A DNA stretch of 64,000 nucleotides from Corynebacterium pygosceleis (GCF_016595275.2 NZ_JAENIQ020000002.1:666358-730357); one strand, 5' to 3'. Positions 42,779 through 53,201 are shown, counted from the first letter of the stretch. Program-made: numbers and translations. Notes: generated by a model from the letters alone, not told the origin.

Positions 42779-43960
42779 TCAGTCCTCGGCGACGAGAATG
42801 TCGGCGATGATGCCGTCGGCGAGCAGTCGACCGGGGTCGGTGAGCGCCAGACGACGGGGAGCGCCGGCCCCACCGTCGGACCACCGGAGCAGACCGGAGT
42901 CGACGTACCCGGCGATGACCCGCTCGGAGCCGGGCCGCAGATCGGTTTCGCCGATCCCGTCGCGCAGTCGGAGACCGAGCATCAGTTTCTCCGTGTGCCG
43001 GTCGGCGTCGGAGAGCCGCTCCGAGTCCTTCACCGGAAGCTCCCCGCGGGCGCACGCGGCCGCGTAGGTCCGCGGGTGCTTGACGTTGAAGAAACGGACA
43101 CCACCCAGGTGGGAGTGTGCACCGGGGCCGGCTCCCCACCAGTCGCCGTCGCGCCAGTAGCCGATGTTGTGGCGGCACTCCCCACCGGGGCGGGCCCAGT
43201 TCGACACCTCGTACCAGTCGAATCCCGCCCCCCGCAGTGCGTCATCGATGAGCTGGTAGCGGTCGGCGAGCACATCCTCGTCGGGTGCGGGCAGCAGTCC
43301 CTTGTTCACCTTGCGGGCCATGGCTGTGCCGTCCTCGACGATCAGCGAGTAGGCGGAGACGTGGTCGACATCGGCCGAGAGAATCGCGTCGAGGGTGGCG
43401 CGCACGTCGTCGTCGGTTTCGGTGGGGGTGCCGTAGATCATGTCGAGGTTGACGTGTCCGAAACCCGCGGCGCGGGCCTCACGCGCGGCGGCGACGGGGC
43501 GCCCGGGGGTGTGACGGCGTTCGAGGACGGCGAGTACGTTGCCCGCCGCGGACTGCATGCCCAGCGAGACGCGGGTGAATCCCGCGGTGCGCAACCGGTC
43601 GAAGAACTCCGGTGACGTCGACTCCGGGTTGGATTCGGTGGTGACCTCCGCACCGGGGGCCAGCCCGATGTGCTCACGCACGGAGCCGAGCAACCGGGTC
43701 AGCCCCTCAGCGCCGAGCATGGAGGGGGTGCCGCCACCGACGAAGACCGTCTGCGCCGGACGGAGCGTCCCGTCACCGTCCATCCGCCGCGCGGCGAGCC
43801 GGAGCTCGATGTCGAGGGCGGCGAGGTAGCTCTCCGGGTCGGCCCCGGTTCCGAGTTCCCCGGGGGTGTAGGTGTTGAAGTCGCAGTACCCGCAGCGGCT
43901 GGCGCAGAAGGGTACGTGGACGTACACCCCGAAGGGTGCCGCCGGGTCAGCTCCGGTCAC
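42779..43960 (-). CDS. hemW: Radical SAM protein HemW (heme chaperone)
   Basis: A 393-residue radical SAM protein. The CX3CX2C cluster motif is FCASRCGYCDFNTYTPGE near 15-32. The sequence SMLGAEGLTRLLGSVRE and the HemN_C domain at the C-terminus fit HemW rather than coproporphyrinogen oxidase HemN. Its order behind dnaJ-hrcA is common in corynebacteria as I recall. It overlaps the next upstream gene by 4 nt. Confidence 0.88.
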   Translation of the reverse strand: MTGADPAAPFGVYVHVPFCASRCGYCDFNTYTPGELGTGADPESYLAALDIELRLAARRMDGDGTLRPAQTVFVGGGTPSMLGAEGLTRLLGSVREHIGLAPGAEVTTESNPESTSPEFFDRLRTAGFTRVSLGMQSAAGNVLAVLERRHTPGRPVAAAREARAAGFGHVNLDMIYGTPTETDDDVRATLDAILSADVDHVSAYSLIVEDGTAMARKVNKGLLPAPDEDVLADRYQLIDDALRGAGFDWYEVSNWARPGGECRHNIGYWRDGDWWGAGPGAHSHLGGVRFFNVKHPRTYAAACARGELPVKDSERLSDADRHTEKLMLGLRLRDGIGETDLRPGSERVIAGYVDSGLLRWSDGGAGAPRRLALTDPGRLLADGIIADILVAED

Positions 43961-44658
43961 GAGGCGAAGCCACCACCGTGCGCTCCACGGTTCCGCGCCA
44001 GTTTGCGCGCGACCTTGGCCACGACGGCGTCGACACGCGCACGTTCGAGCAGGAACGTCGGGGGATTGCTGCCCCGCATCGTGCGGCAGTACGCCGGGTG
44101 CTGACGGGCGACCGTGGTGAGCCAGCCGTCGGCGGCGGCATCGACCAGGGTCCGGGTGTGGGCGAACATCAGGGGCAGGCTGACGGCATCGAGATCATCG
44201 GCGGCGACGGCCGTCTGATCGAGCACCCACTCGACGATGTCCTCGAGCTGCGTGACGACGTCCCGGGTACGGGAGGAGAGGGAGTCACTGAGTTCCCTGA
44301 CGATCACCGGTGTACCGGACAACGGGTGGAACGTCGTCAGGGTCGTCGCATCGACCAGGTCGGGGCGCTCGACCTCGGGGGTCCGGGCGACGGGACCACG
44401 CACACTGACGGATCCGGACCGGATACCCGAGGTCAGCGCCTGGCGGAGGCCGATGAGTTCGGCGACGGTGCGCCTGGAGTCGGTACGGGCCTCGTCGATG
44501 ATGAGTTCCAGTTCCGCACGGCAGTCGTTGACGAGTTCGTCGTCGTAGTCCGCGATCGCCTGGGCGAGGTGCTCGATGTACTCCGCGACCTCATCACCGA
44601 TGTTGTAGATCTCCTGGGTCAGCTCACGGTGGCGCAGCAGGGCGTCAGAGTGTGGCAA
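43957..44658 (-). CDS. Unknown helical protein, 233 aa
   Basis: I do not recognise a family. The start TTG 44658 is chosen because AAGGAG lies at a spacing of 5 nt and the residues before it look non-coding. The protein is helical and rich in Asp/Glu/Ala (IADYDDELVNDCRAELELIID), with a possible coiled coil near 15-60. The C-terminal part ends RARVDAVVAKVARKLARN. It is coupled to hemW (4-nt overlap), which suggests a joint role, but nothing identifies it. It could be a corynebacterial conserved protein. Confidence 0.6.
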   Translation of the reverse strand: MPHSDALLRHRELTQEIYNIGDEVAEYIEHLAQAIADYDDELVNDCRAELELIIDEARTDSRRTVAELIGLRQALTSGIRSGSVSVRGPVARTPEVERPDLVDATTLTTFHPLSGTPVIVRELSDSLSSRTRDVVTQLEDIVEWVLDQTAVAADDLDAVSLPLMFAHTRTLVDAAADGWLTTVARQHPAYCRTMRGSNPPTFLLERARVDAVVAKVARKLARNRGAHGGGFAS

Positions 44659-44860
44659 GGCTGCTCCTTGGTGGGTCTGCCCGGATAGTCGGGAGGGTCG
44701 GTCGTGATCGGTGGTTGCCCGCCCGTGGCGGGTGCTCCGGTTACAGAACTCTAAGCGCATTCTTCGGTTTCTTGTGGGTGCCCCGCCGATGACACGCCCA
44801 CCACACCAATGTTACTGGTGTGACGGGTGTGGTTTCGGGGGTACGTACCCGACAGGGCGG

Positions 44861-46690
44861 TCAGCGCTTGTACAGCTGACGGATCTCCTCATTGAAACGC
44901 TGCGCCACGATGTTCCGCTTGATCTTCATCGTCGGCGTCAGCTCATTCTCCTCCTCCGACAGATCCCGGTCCAGAATGTAGAACTTCTTGATCGCCTCGG
45001 CGTGGCTCACCGTCGAGTTGCAGTCGTTGATCGCGTCCTGGATCTCGGCACGCAGCACCGGGTCCGTCACCATGTCCGCCACAGACCTCGACTCCGGGAA
45101 ATTGCGGGTCAGCTTCCACCGGCGGAACGCCTCCTCGTCGAGCGCGATCAGCACCCCGACGAACGGTTTACCGTCACCCACGACGAGCGCCTGGCTGATC
45201 AGCGGATGACTGCGCAGCCGGTCCTCCATCGGCCCCGGGGACACGTTCTTCCCGCTCGCGGTGACGATGAGGTCCTTCTTCCGCCCCGTGATCACCAGGT
45301 GCCCTGACTCCAGCAGCTCACCGAGGTCACCGGTGTTGAACCAGCCGTCGACGAAGGACTCGGCGGTGGCCTCCTCGTTGTGCCAGTACCCGTCGAAGAC
45401 CATCTCGCCCCTGACGAGGATCTCCCCCTCCCCGTTGACCCGGGCGGCCATGCCACCGATCGGGCGACCGACCGACCCGATGACGTTGTCGTCGAAGTTC
45501 ACCGCCACGGCGGCGGTCGTCTCGGTCAGGCCGTACCCCTCGTAGACGGTCACACCGATGCCCCGGAAGAAGTGGGCCAGATCCGGGGTCATCGCCGAAC
45601 CGCCGGAGATGCAGTACTTCACGCTCGCACCCATGGCATCGCGGATCTTCGAGTAGACGAGCCTGTCGAAGGCCCTGTGCTTCAGCCGCAACGCCCGCGA
45701 CGGCCCCTCCTCCGTGTCCAGCGCCTTGGAGTAGTCCTGCGCGACCTTCTCCGCCTTGAGGAACAACGCCCCCTGGACCGGCCCGTTGTCCTGTGCGTTC
45801 GCGGCGGCACCGTTGCGCACCTTCTCGAACACACGCGGAACACCGAGAATCAGGTTCGGACGCGCCCGCTGGAACTCGACCGACAGCATCGAGAAATCGG
45901 ACCAGTGCGACTGGGTCGCCCCGGAGATCGTGATCGCGAGACTCACCGCACGGGAGAACACGTGCGCCAGTGGCAGGAACGTCAGAACCCGGGTACCGGG
46001 CACCGCGATCGCGCCCACCGGATGAGTGATCAGGGCACGGGCCTCCGACAGCCAGTTACGGTGCGTCAGCCTGCACCCCTTCGGGCGGCCCGTCGTCCCC
46101 GACGTGTAGACCAGTGACGCGAGATCATCGGCCCGCGTCGCCGCGATCCGTTCCTCCACCTCGGCGTCGTCGATCGGACGCCCCTCGAACTTCAGGGTGT
46201 TGATCGCCGAGGCGTTGATCTCCAGGATCCGCCGCAACTGTGACGTGGAGCCCTTCAACGACGGCGAACCGTCCGCCCCCAGCTCCAGGTGCCGCATCAG
46301 GTCGGTGTGGTCCCGGGTCTCGGTCACGGCGAACACCGCACCCGAGTCCTCGATGATCCACTGGACCTGGCTCAACGACGAGGAACCGTAGATCGGGACA
46401 CTCACCGCCCCGGCGGCCCAGATGGCGAAGTCCAGCAGCGCCCACTCATAACGGGTCTCGCTCAGCAGCGCGACCCGGTCCCCCTGCTGCACCCCGTTCG
46501 CGATGAACCCCTTGGCCACCTCGTAGACCTCGTCGAGAAACTCCCTGGCGGTGACGCTGACCCACTCGAAATTCTGCGGCCGGGTGAACATCACCCCGTA
46601 CGGGCGTGTCTTCACCTGGTCGATCAATGCCGTCAGACATGTCTCACCGGGGCCGACCTCGTACTTCGCGGGGACTGAGAATTCCTGCAC
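44861..46690 (-). CDS. Long-chain fatty acid--CoA ligase
   Basis: A 609-residue ANL-superfamily acyl-CoA synthetase. The phosphate-binding motif is YTSGTTGRPKGCRLTH near 195-210. YEGYGLTETTAAV near 360 is motif A5, and DGWFNTGDLG follows near 430. TGRKKDLIVTASGKNVSP is the A8 hinge. It activates fatty acids for lipid synthesis or degradation (FadD15-like). A single minus-strand gene, divergent from malQ. Confidence 0.9.
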   Translation of the reverse strand: MQEFSVPAKYEVGPGETCLTALIDQVKTRPYGVMFTRPQNFEWVSVTAREFLDEVYEVAKGFIANGVQQGDRVALLSETRYEWALLDFAIWAAGAVSVPIYGSSSLSQVQWIIEDSGAVFAVTETRDHTDLMRHLELGADGSPSLKGSTSQLRRILEINASAINTLKFEGRPIDDAEVEERIAATRADDLASLVYTSGTTGRPKGCRLTHRNWLSEARALITHPVGAIAVPGTRVLTFLPLAHVFSRAVSLAITISGATQSHWSDFSMLSVEFQRARPNLILGVPRVFEKVRNGAAANAQDNGPVQGALFLKAEKVAQDYSKALDTEEGPSRALRLKHRAFDRLVYSKIRDAMGASVKYCISGGSAMTPDLAHFFRGIGVTVYEGYGLTETTAAVAVNFDDNVIGSVGRPIGGMAARVNGEGEILVRGEMVFDGYWHNEEATAESFVDGWFNTGDLGELLESGHLVITGRKKDLIVTASGKNVSPGPMEDRLRSHPLISQALVVGDGKPFVGVLIALDEEAFRRWKLTRNFPESRSVADMVTDPVLRAEIQDAINDCNSTVSHAEAIKKFYILDRDLSEEENELTPTMKIKRNIVAQRFNEEIRQLYKR

Positions 46691-46864
46691 TGATGATCCT
46701 TCCGCGGCGGTGCACCCGGGAGCACGGTTGACCCCGTGGCGGGAACCGCCGTCGATTGACTGTCTTTCCCGACAAATTTACCCCCCGAACCCCCGAAGGG
46801 GGCTGCGGGCCGCACGCCCGGGCGCGTCCAGCGACGGGCGGAGGGTGCGGACAGGTGGCGGAGA

Positions 46865-49045
46865 ATGGCAAGATGGGTGCCCGTGACCTACATCAATGAG
46901 CTGAAGTTCCTGGCAGACCTGTACAGCGTGGCCACCAGCTACCACACTGCGGCAGGAGAACTCGTCGAGGTGTCGGAGGACACCCTGACCAAGACCCTCA
47001 CCGCACTCGGGGTGGACATCCTCCGGGGAGGGGACGAACCCACCGCCGGGTCCCTCGCCGCCGCACGTCAGGCCCACCTGGACTCGCGCTTCACCCGGCC
47101 ACTCCCACCCTGTGTCGTGACGACGGCGGGACAACCCCACGACTTCACCGTGCACGTCCACGACGGTGCACCGGTCACCGTGACCATCACCCTCGAGGAC
47201 GGCGACACGGTCACACCGCGGCAGGTGGACAACTTCGTCGAGGCCCGCACCATCGACGGCGTCACCTGGGGTGAGGCGAGCTTCGCCGTCCCCACCGATC
47301 TCCCCCTCGGCTGGCACACCCTGTCGATGGAATCCACCGGCGGGGTCAGCGGTTCGTGCCGGCTCATCGTCACCCCGGACCGGCTCACCACCGCCGACAG
47401 GTACCTGCGTCGCCCCGTCACCGGTGTGATGGCCCAGCTCTACTCCACCAGATCACGGGACAGCTGGGGGGTCGGTGACTTCGGTGATCTCCGCGACCTC
47501 GGCACCACCCTGGCCACGAACGCCGACGCCGACTTCCTGCTCATCAACCCCCTCCACGCCGCGGAACCGTTCCCACCGGTCGAGGACTCGCCCTACCTCC
47601 CGACGACACGCCGCTTCACCAACCCGCTCTACATCCGTGTCGAGGACATCGAGGAGTACGAACTCCTCTCCCCTGCCGCCCGCGTCCGCATCGAGGACAC
47701 GGCGTCGAAGCTCAAGGCGGACAACACCTCCGCCGGAGAGATCAACCGGAATCCGATCTACGACGCGAAGCTGGCCGCACTGAGGGAGATCTACGAACTC
47801 CCGATGACCCCCTCCCGCGCAGAGGCGTTCAGCGCCTACCTGGAGAAGGAGGGCGCGGGCCTCGACGATTTCGCCGCGTGGTGCGCACGCCGTGAACTCG
47901 ACACCCTCGCAGCGGGCGGAACCGTACCCGGTGTCCGCGCCGACCGGAACCGCACCGTGGAGGAGGCCGCGGGCTTCTACCGCTGGTTGCAGTGGATCTG
48001 CGATCACCAGCTCGAATCAGCCCAGAAGGCGGCGACGGACGCCGGCATGTCCATCGGCGTGATGGCGGACCTCGCCGTCGGCGTCCACCCCGGTGGCGCG
48101 GACGCCGAGAACCTCTCCGGTGTTCTCGTGCAGGCCGCGTCCGTCGGCGCACCACCGGACGACTACAACCAGCAGGGACAGGACTGGTCGCAGCCTCCGT
48201 GGCACCCCGAGCGCCTCGCCGAGTGCGGCTACGCCCCCTGGCGGGACATGCTGCGCACGGTGCTGCGCCACTCGGGCGGGATCCGGGTCGACCATGTTCT
48301 CGGCCTGTTCCGGCTCTGGTGGATCCCGCGCATGCAGCCGCCGACCACCGGCACCTATGTCCACTACGACTACGCGGCGCTCGTCGGCATCCTCGCGCTC
48401 GAGGCCGAGCGCGCCGGCGCCGTCGTCATCGGCGAAGACCTGGGGACCTTCGAACCGTGGGTCCAGGAGGTCCTGGCCAGCCGTGGAATCATGGGGACGT
48501 CGATCCTGTGGTTCGAACACGACCCCGAGGTCTCCGGCCCACGTCGTCAGGAGAGCTACCGCGAACTCGCGCTGACATCGGTGACCACCCACGATCTGCC
48601 GCCCACCGCCGGAATGCTCCGGGGCGAGCACATCAAGCTCCGCGAGCGGCTCGGACTGTTCACCACCGACCCGGAGGAGGAGGACCGCGGCGATCTCGCG
48701 TGGCAGAACGAGGTCCTCACCCGTATCGGCGAACACGGTTGTTTCGCCGGCACCTCCGTCGCGGACCGTTCCTTCGGGGACGCGGCCCGGGGTGAGCGGG
48801 GCGCGATCCGGGACCTGCTCGTCGGCATGCACCGGTACATCGCGGGCACCCCGTCCGCACTCGCGTGCACCTCACTGGTCGACATGGTCGGGGACGTCCG
48901 TGCGCAGAACCAGCCGGGAACGACACACGAGCTGTACCCGAACTGGTGTGTACCGCTCTGCGACGGCGCCGGGGACGTCGTCCTCATCGAGGATCTCCCG
49001 GAGAATCCGTGGTTCCGGGCCGTGGCTGACGCCTCCCGTCGCTGA
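46865..49045 (+). CDS. malQ: 4-alpha-glucanotransferase
   Basis: A 726-residue amylomaltase-like GH77 enzyme that transfers maltosyl units between alpha-1,4-glucans. An N-terminal domain (about 1-165) is typical of the long actinobacterial MalQ. The GH77 core has the nucleophile Asp in GGIRVDHVLGLFRLWWIPR, the acid/base Glu in VIGEDLGTFEPWV, and the third Asp in SVTTHDLPPTAGML. The start is uncertain: ATG 46865 or GTG 46883 (VTYINELKF), the latter preceded by a CAAGAT -10-like box and so perhaps leaderless. It works with TreS and maltokinase in the alpha-glucan network. Confidence 0.9.
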   Translation: MARWVPVTYINELKFLADLYSVATSYHTAAGELVEVSEDTLTKTLTALGVDILRGGDEPTAGSLAAARQAHLDSRFTRPLPPCVVTTAGQPHDFTVHVHDGAPVTVTITLEDGDTVTPRQVDNFVEARTIDGVTWGEASFAVPTDLPLGWHTLSMESTGGVSGSCRLIVTPDRLTTADRYLRRPVTGVMAQLYSTRSRDSWGVGDFGDLRDLGTTLATNADADFLLINPLHAAEPFPPVEDSPYLPTTRRFTNPLYIRVEDIEEYELLSPAARVRIEDTASKLKADNTSAGEINRNPIYDAKLAALREIYELPMTPSRAEAFSAYLEKEGAGLDDFAAWCARRELDTLAAGGTVPGVRADRNRTVEEAAGFYRWLQWICDHQLESAQKAATDAGMSIGVMADLAVGVHPGGADAENLSGVLVQAASVGAPPDDYNQQGQDWSQPPWHPERLAECGYAPWRDMLRTVLRHSGGIRVDHVLGLFRLWWIPRMQPPTTGTYVHYDYAALVGILALEAERAGAVVIGEDLGTFEPWVQEVLASRGIMGTSILWFEHDPEVSGPRRQESYRELALTSVTTHDLPPTAGMLRGEHIKLRERLGLFTTDPEEEDRGDLAWQNEVLTRIGEHGCFAGTSVADRSFGDAARGERGAIRDLLVGMHRYIAGTPSALACTSLVDMVGDVRAQNQPGTTHELYPNWCVPLCDGAGDVVLIEDLPENPWFRAVADASRR

Positions 49046-49083
49046 CGGACACCGCCGGGTACCGGGCGGCACCGCTGACAGAG

Positions 49084-49132
49084 GAATCCGGCGGTCGGGG
49101 AGATGTCCCGCACCTCCCCGACCGCCGGATTC
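49084..49132. terminator. Strong bidirectional terminator after malQ
   Basis: A perfect 19-bp stem (49084-49102 with 49114-49132) is followed by TCCCGTTT on the plus strand. It also ends the convergent small gene at 49177. Confidence 0.85.
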
Positions 49133-49176
49133 TCCCGTTTCTCCCGACCCCGGCCACCGGCCGGTGCCGCTTCCGG

Positions 49177-49290
49177 CTAGATCAGCGTCAACAGCCAGCC
49201 GACGACGACGAGGAGCAGCAGCGCGATCAGGGCGAGCTTCACCCGGGAACGGCCGTAGTCACGTTTCTTCTTCGGTGCCTGGTTACTCAT
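49177..49290 (-). CDS. Small membrane protein, 37 aa
   Basis: ATG 49290 starts a short peptide (MSNQAPKKKRDYGRSRVKLA) followed by a single hydrophobic helix (LIALLLLVVVGWLLTLI), so a basic N-terminal tail and one membrane span with the N-terminus inside. The codon use matches the genome, and a terminator follows. Small single-span proteins of this form are common next to unrelated genes. Function is unknown. Confidence 0.6.
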   Translation of the reverse strand: MSNQAPKKKRDYGRSRVKLALIALLLLVVVGWLLTLI

Positions 49291-49392
49291 ACGGATTCTC
49301 GGCCACTGCTTTCTTGTCGGTGCGTCTCGGCGTGCTTTTCAGGACCTCGCGGTGCGTCCGTCCGCCGTCAGGCGGTGTCGCCGGGCACCAGT

Positions 49393-49677
49393 CTAGTCCC
49401 CCGGTATCTCCGGCTCGGATCTGGACACGACACGGACCCCGGCGGAGGTGCCCTCCCCGGAACGCGGGATCAGCTGCGTCGGCGCATGTCCGCCGTCTCC
49501 CCCTCCGGTGGCCCGCTCGACCAGATTTCCGGCCGTGTTCACGATCTTCAGCAGCACCGCCGCAAGCGGGACGCAGATCAACAGGACGACAACCATCACC
49601 AGGGGCGTCTGCACCCACAACGGCGCACCGGTCAGCCACTGTCCGATCCGGTCGAGTACCGGGGTGATGCTGTTCAT
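49393..49677 (-). CDS. Small membrane protein, 94 aa
   Basis: A protein with one or two hydrophobic segments (PLVMVVVLLICVPLAAVLL at about 27-45) and a polar C-terminus. ATG 49677, or GTG 49683, is coupled to the stop of the M3 peptidase gene (49680). No family is recognised; a corynebacterial conserved membrane protein is likely. Confidence 0.65.
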   Translation of the reverse strand: MNSITPVLDRIGQWLTGAPLWVQTPLVMVVVLLICVPLAAVLLKIVNTAGNLVERATGGGDGGHAPTQLIPRSGEGTSAGVRVVSRSEPEIPGD

Positions 49678-49679
49678 GG

Positions 49680-51740
49680 TCACACCGCCCCCGCCAGGCC
49701 ACGGCGGGACAGAAGCGGTGCGACGTCCTTCCCGCGTCCACGGAAGGCGGCGAATGCGGTGCCGAAGTCATCGGCACCGCCACGGGACAGAATGAGGTCA
49801 CGGAACCTCTGACCGGCGGCACGCACCGCCTCGGGGGACGCCGCTTCACCGGCGGCCCCCTGTTCGGCGAATCCGTCGAAGCCGTCGGCGTCGAGCACCT
49901 CGGCCCAGAGATAGGAGTAGTAGCCGGCGGAGTACCCGCCGGCGAAGACGTGGTTGAAGTACGTCGACCGGTAGCGGGGCCGCAGATGCTCCACGGTCAG
50001 GCCCGCGTCCTCCAGGGCACGGTTCTCGAATGCCTCGATGTCCTCCGCACCGTCACCGAGTTGATCCGCCTGCTCCGGGGTGAGTGAGTGCCAGGCGAGG
50101 TCGATCACGGCGGCGCCGAGGTATTCCCCCGCCGCGAACCCCTGGCCGAACTGCCGGGCGTCGGCGACGGCGGTGAGAAGGTGATCCGGTATCACCTCAC
50201 CGGTGTCGACGTGGCGGGCGTAGTTGCGGATCACCTCCGGGTCGAAGGCCCAGTTCTCGTTGATCTGCGACGGGAACTCGACCCAGTCGCGGGGCACGTT
50301 CGTTCCGGAGAACGTCGGGTAGCGGACATCCGAGAGCAGCCCGTGCAGGCCGTGCCCGAACTCGTGGAACACGGTGGTGACCTCGTCGAGGGTGAGCAGT
50401 GGTTCGGAGCCGTCGGTGGGTCGGACGATGGACATGACGTTGGCGACGACGGGGGTGGTCCCGAGCAGCCGGGACTGCTCCGTGAAGCTGGTCATCCACG
50501 CGCCGCCGCGTTTCCCGGGACGGGCGAAATAGTCGGTGATGAGCAGACCGAGAGCGGTTCCGTCGGTGTCCCGGACCTCCCAGACATCGGCGTCCGGGTG
50601 GTAGGCCTCCAGGTCGGGGCGCTCGGTGACGGTGATGCCGTAGAGGCGGTTCGCGGCGAAGAAGACCCCGTCACGCAGGACCCGGCCCAGCGGGAAGTGA
50701 CGACGCAGTTCATCTTCATCGAGATCGTAGTCACGGGCCTTCAGTTTCGCCTCCCAGTAGGGCCAGTCCGCGCCCGTGACCTCCGTGTCGGCGAGTTCAA
50801 CGAGGAGTTTGTGTTCGGCTGCCGCGTTCGCCGCCGCAGCCGGAGCGAGGTCGGTGAGCATGCGGCGCGCGGCGTCAGCGGTGCGTGCGGTCTCCTCCTC
50901 GATGACGTAGTCGGCGTGGGTGTCGTACCCCAGAAGTGCCGCCCGTCGTGCACGGAGCTTCACCATCTCCACCAGCACAGCGGGATTCTTCTCCGCGCCG
51001 CGTCGCTGGCTGGCGGCGTGGAGCGCCGCACGCGTCCCGGGATCGGTGAGATCCGTCAGGGCGGACTGCACGGTCGGCAGTTCGAGGGGGATCAGGTAGC
51101 CGTCCCGCCCCTCGGCTTCAGCTGCACTGCGGGCGGCGCTGATCCGGGCCGGGGACAGACCGTCGAGCTCGTTCACGTCGGTGACGTGGAGTGCGTGTGT
51201 GCGGGTGTCGGCGAGCAGGTTGTTCCCGAAGGCGTCGGAGAGCACGGAGAGCCGTCGGTTGATCTCCGCGAGTTCCCGCTGGGCGTCCGGGGGAAGGTCT
51301 GCGCCGCGACGGGTGAACCGGCGCAGCAGGTGTGCGTGGAGCCGCGCGCCCTCCCCGTCGCCCTCGGGTGCGGTGACCGCCTTGATCCGCGCGTGCAGGG
51401 CGGCATCGGTGTAGAGGGCGTCACTGTGCGCCGAGAGCTCCGGGATGATCTCTTCGGCTATCCCCTGCCGGGCGTCGGTGGAGTCGGTGCCGAGCATGTT
51501 GAACAGCCACGCGGTGCACCGTCCGAGCTCCCGTCCCGAAGCCTCCAGCGCCTCGACGGTGTTCTCCCAGGTCGGTTCCGCGGGGTTGTCGGCGATCGCC
51601 CTGATCTGTTCGCGGTGCCTGCGCAGCGCCTCGGGGAATGCCTCACGGACGACCCCGTCGTCGATGTCCGCGAAACGGGGCAGGCCGTGTTCGAGGGTGG
51701 GCCGGTCGAGGAGCGGATGGCTGGTGGAGTTGGCGCACAT
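49680..51740 (-). CDS. M3-family oligopeptidase / dipeptidyl carboxypeptidase
   Basis: A 686-residue zinc peptidase. The metal site is FHEFGHGLHGLLSDV (HExxH), and the third ligand Glu is in the following helical segment (PSQINENW). The size fits oligopeptidase A or dipeptidyl carboxypeptidase (Dcp). It degrades short peptides in the cytosol. It lies upstream of the 94-aa membrane protein. Confidence 0.9.
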   Translation of the reverse strand: MCANSTSHPLLDRPTLEHGLPRFADIDDGVVREAFPEALRRHREQIRAIADNPAEPTWENTVEALEASGRELGRCTAWLFNMLGTDSTDARQGIAEEIIPELSAHSDALYTDAALHARIKAVTAPEGDGEGARLHAHLLRRFTRRGADLPPDAQRELAEINRRLSVLSDAFGNNLLADTRTHALHVTDVNELDGLSPARISAARSAAEAEGRDGYLIPLELPTVQSALTDLTDPGTRAALHAASQRRGAEKNPAVLVEMVKLRARRAALLGYDTHADYVIEEETARTADAARRMLTDLAPAAAANAAAEHKLLVELADTEVTGADWPYWEAKLKARDYDLDEDELRRHFPLGRVLRDGVFFAANRLYGITVTERPDLEAYHPDADVWEVRDTDGTALGLLITDYFARPGKRGGAWMTSFTEQSRLLGTTPVVANVMSIVRPTDGSEPLLTLDEVTTVFHEFGHGLHGLLSDVRYPTFSGTNVPRDWVEFPSQINENWAFDPEVIRNYARHVDTGEVIPDHLLTAVADARQFGQGFAAGEYLGAAVIDLAWHSLTPEQADQLGDGAEDIEAFENRALEDAGLTVEHLRPRYRSTYFNHVFAGGYSAGYYSYLWAEVLDADGFDGFAEQGAAGEAASPEAVRAAGQRFRDLILSRGGADDFGTAFAAFRGRGKDVAPLLSRRGLAGAV

Positions 51741-51803
51741 GGCATGCCATCCTAGCCGCCTGCCCCGGTGTCGGCGGTGGAACGGGTTGCTAGCCTGTGG
51801 AGC

Positions 51804-53201
51804 ATGGATTCCTCCCCGAAGCTACAGGTCCGGGCACCGGATGTCGTCGCCACCGGTGTCATCGGTGTGTCCTCCGGTGAGGGGCGACGGAGAGATGGGG
51901 ACGGGGACGGGGACACCGTCACCTTTTACTCACTGCCCTACTCGCACATCCCTTCGCCCTTCGTCTCCCCGGAGCCGCTGCGGGAGCGGGTCTCGGTCGA
52001 TGCGACGGTCCCGAAGGCGCGCCAGGTGGGGCTGACGGTCAGTGCCCCGGTGTCCGCTGTCCGGGCGGCCGCTGACGCCGCATCACCGCCGCCGGATCTG
52101 CCCGTGATCGCCTTCCTCCACGGTGGGCGTTACGAGTCAGGGCACCACGACGGTTCCTGGTACGGCGGTCAGGCGTTCGCCCGGGACGGGGCGGTGTTCG
52201 TCTCCGTCGGGTACCGGATGGCGTTCGAGGGGTTCGCGCACTTCGACGACGAGGACCCGGCGCACTACCGGGGCACCGACGATGCCGTCACGGCCCTGGA
52301 GTGGATACAGCGCAACATCGAGTCCTTCGGCGGTGACCCGACGAACGTGACCCTGATGGGGCAGTCCGCGGGTGGCGGGATGGCCGTGTGGCTGGCCCGC
52401 AGGGACCACTACCGGGGTGCGTTCCGCCGGATCGTCGCGCTCTCCCCCGGATACCCGCGTCAGTCGTTCGACCGGCGGCGCCGTGTCCTGCCGTTCATCG
52501 GTGGGTCGACCTCGCGGGAGAAGCTGGCGTCCCTGTCTCCGGGGCGCCGGGACGCGCTCTACCGTCGTTACCGGGCGCGCTACATCACGGATTCCGCGGT
52601 CGGTCCCAACCCGTTCGACGGATCGCAGCTGGTCGATGTCCCCATCCTGCTGACCCACACGACCGACGAGTTCTATCTGGAGCCCGTCGGTGCCTGGTGC
52701 GACGCCCGGGGCACGGGCGCGGGATTCGCCCGGTTGTTCGCCCGGAGTCTGGGGGCGACGATCGATCCGGCCTCGTACATCGCCGCGTGCCGGGACATCG
52801 ATCCGGCACGGGTCGCGGGCCGGCTGGTCGGTGATTCGACGATCCGGCGGTGGGTGAGTTCCATCGCGGAGAGCGCACCGGGTCCCCTGTGGATGCTCCA
52901 GTTCACGGGGGCAGGTGGGCAACCGGCCCTGCACTGCGCCGAGTTGCCGCTGGTGTTCGACTGCCTGGACACGCTGCCGGCGCGTGTCGACGCCCTGCTG
53001 GGGGACGACGCCGCGGGACGCCTGCAACCCCTGGCGGACCGGGTGCACCGGACGGTCCTCGATTTCGCCACCGGTCGGCGACCGGGGTGGCGGATGTTCG
53101 ACACCGACGGGGACCGGTTCAGCCGCACCATCGACGTCACCACCGGTGACATCGGCGGGACGACGGACCCCCTGGGGTATGTCCGGAGGGCGTTTCCCTG
53201 A
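51804..53201 (+). CDS. Type-B carboxylesterase
   Basis: A 465-residue alpha/beta-hydrolase of the carboxylesterase (type B) family: oxyanion-hole segment FLHGGRYESGHHDG, the family segment ALEWIQRNIESFGGDPTNV and the nucleophile in LMGQSAGGGMAVW. A -10 TAGCCT lies 6 nt before ATG 51804, so it is leaderless. The substrate is unknown. It lies head-to-head with the M3 peptidase gene. Confidence 0.88.
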   Translation: MDSSPKLQVRAPDVVATGVIGVSSGEGRRRDGDGDGDTVTFYSLPYSHIPSPFVSPEPLRERVSVDATVPKARQVGLTVSAPVSAVRAAADAASPPPDLPVIAFLHGGRYESGHHDGSWYGGQAFARDGAVFVSVGYRMAFEGFAHFDDEDPAHYRGTDDAVTALEWIQRNIESFGGDPTNVTLMGQSAGGGMAVWLARRDHYRGAFRRIVALSPGYPRQSFDRRRRVLPFIGGSTSREKLASLSPGRRDALYRRYRARYITDSAVGPNPFDGSQLVDVPILLTHTTDEFYLEPVGAWCDARGTGAGFARLFARSLGATIDPASYIAACRDIDPARVAGRLVGDSTIRRWVSSIAESAPGPLWMLQFTGAGGQPALHCAELPLVFDCLDTLPARVDALLGDDAAGRLQPLADRVHRTVLDFATGRRPGWRMFDTDGDRFSRTIDVTTGDIGGTTDPLGYVRRAFP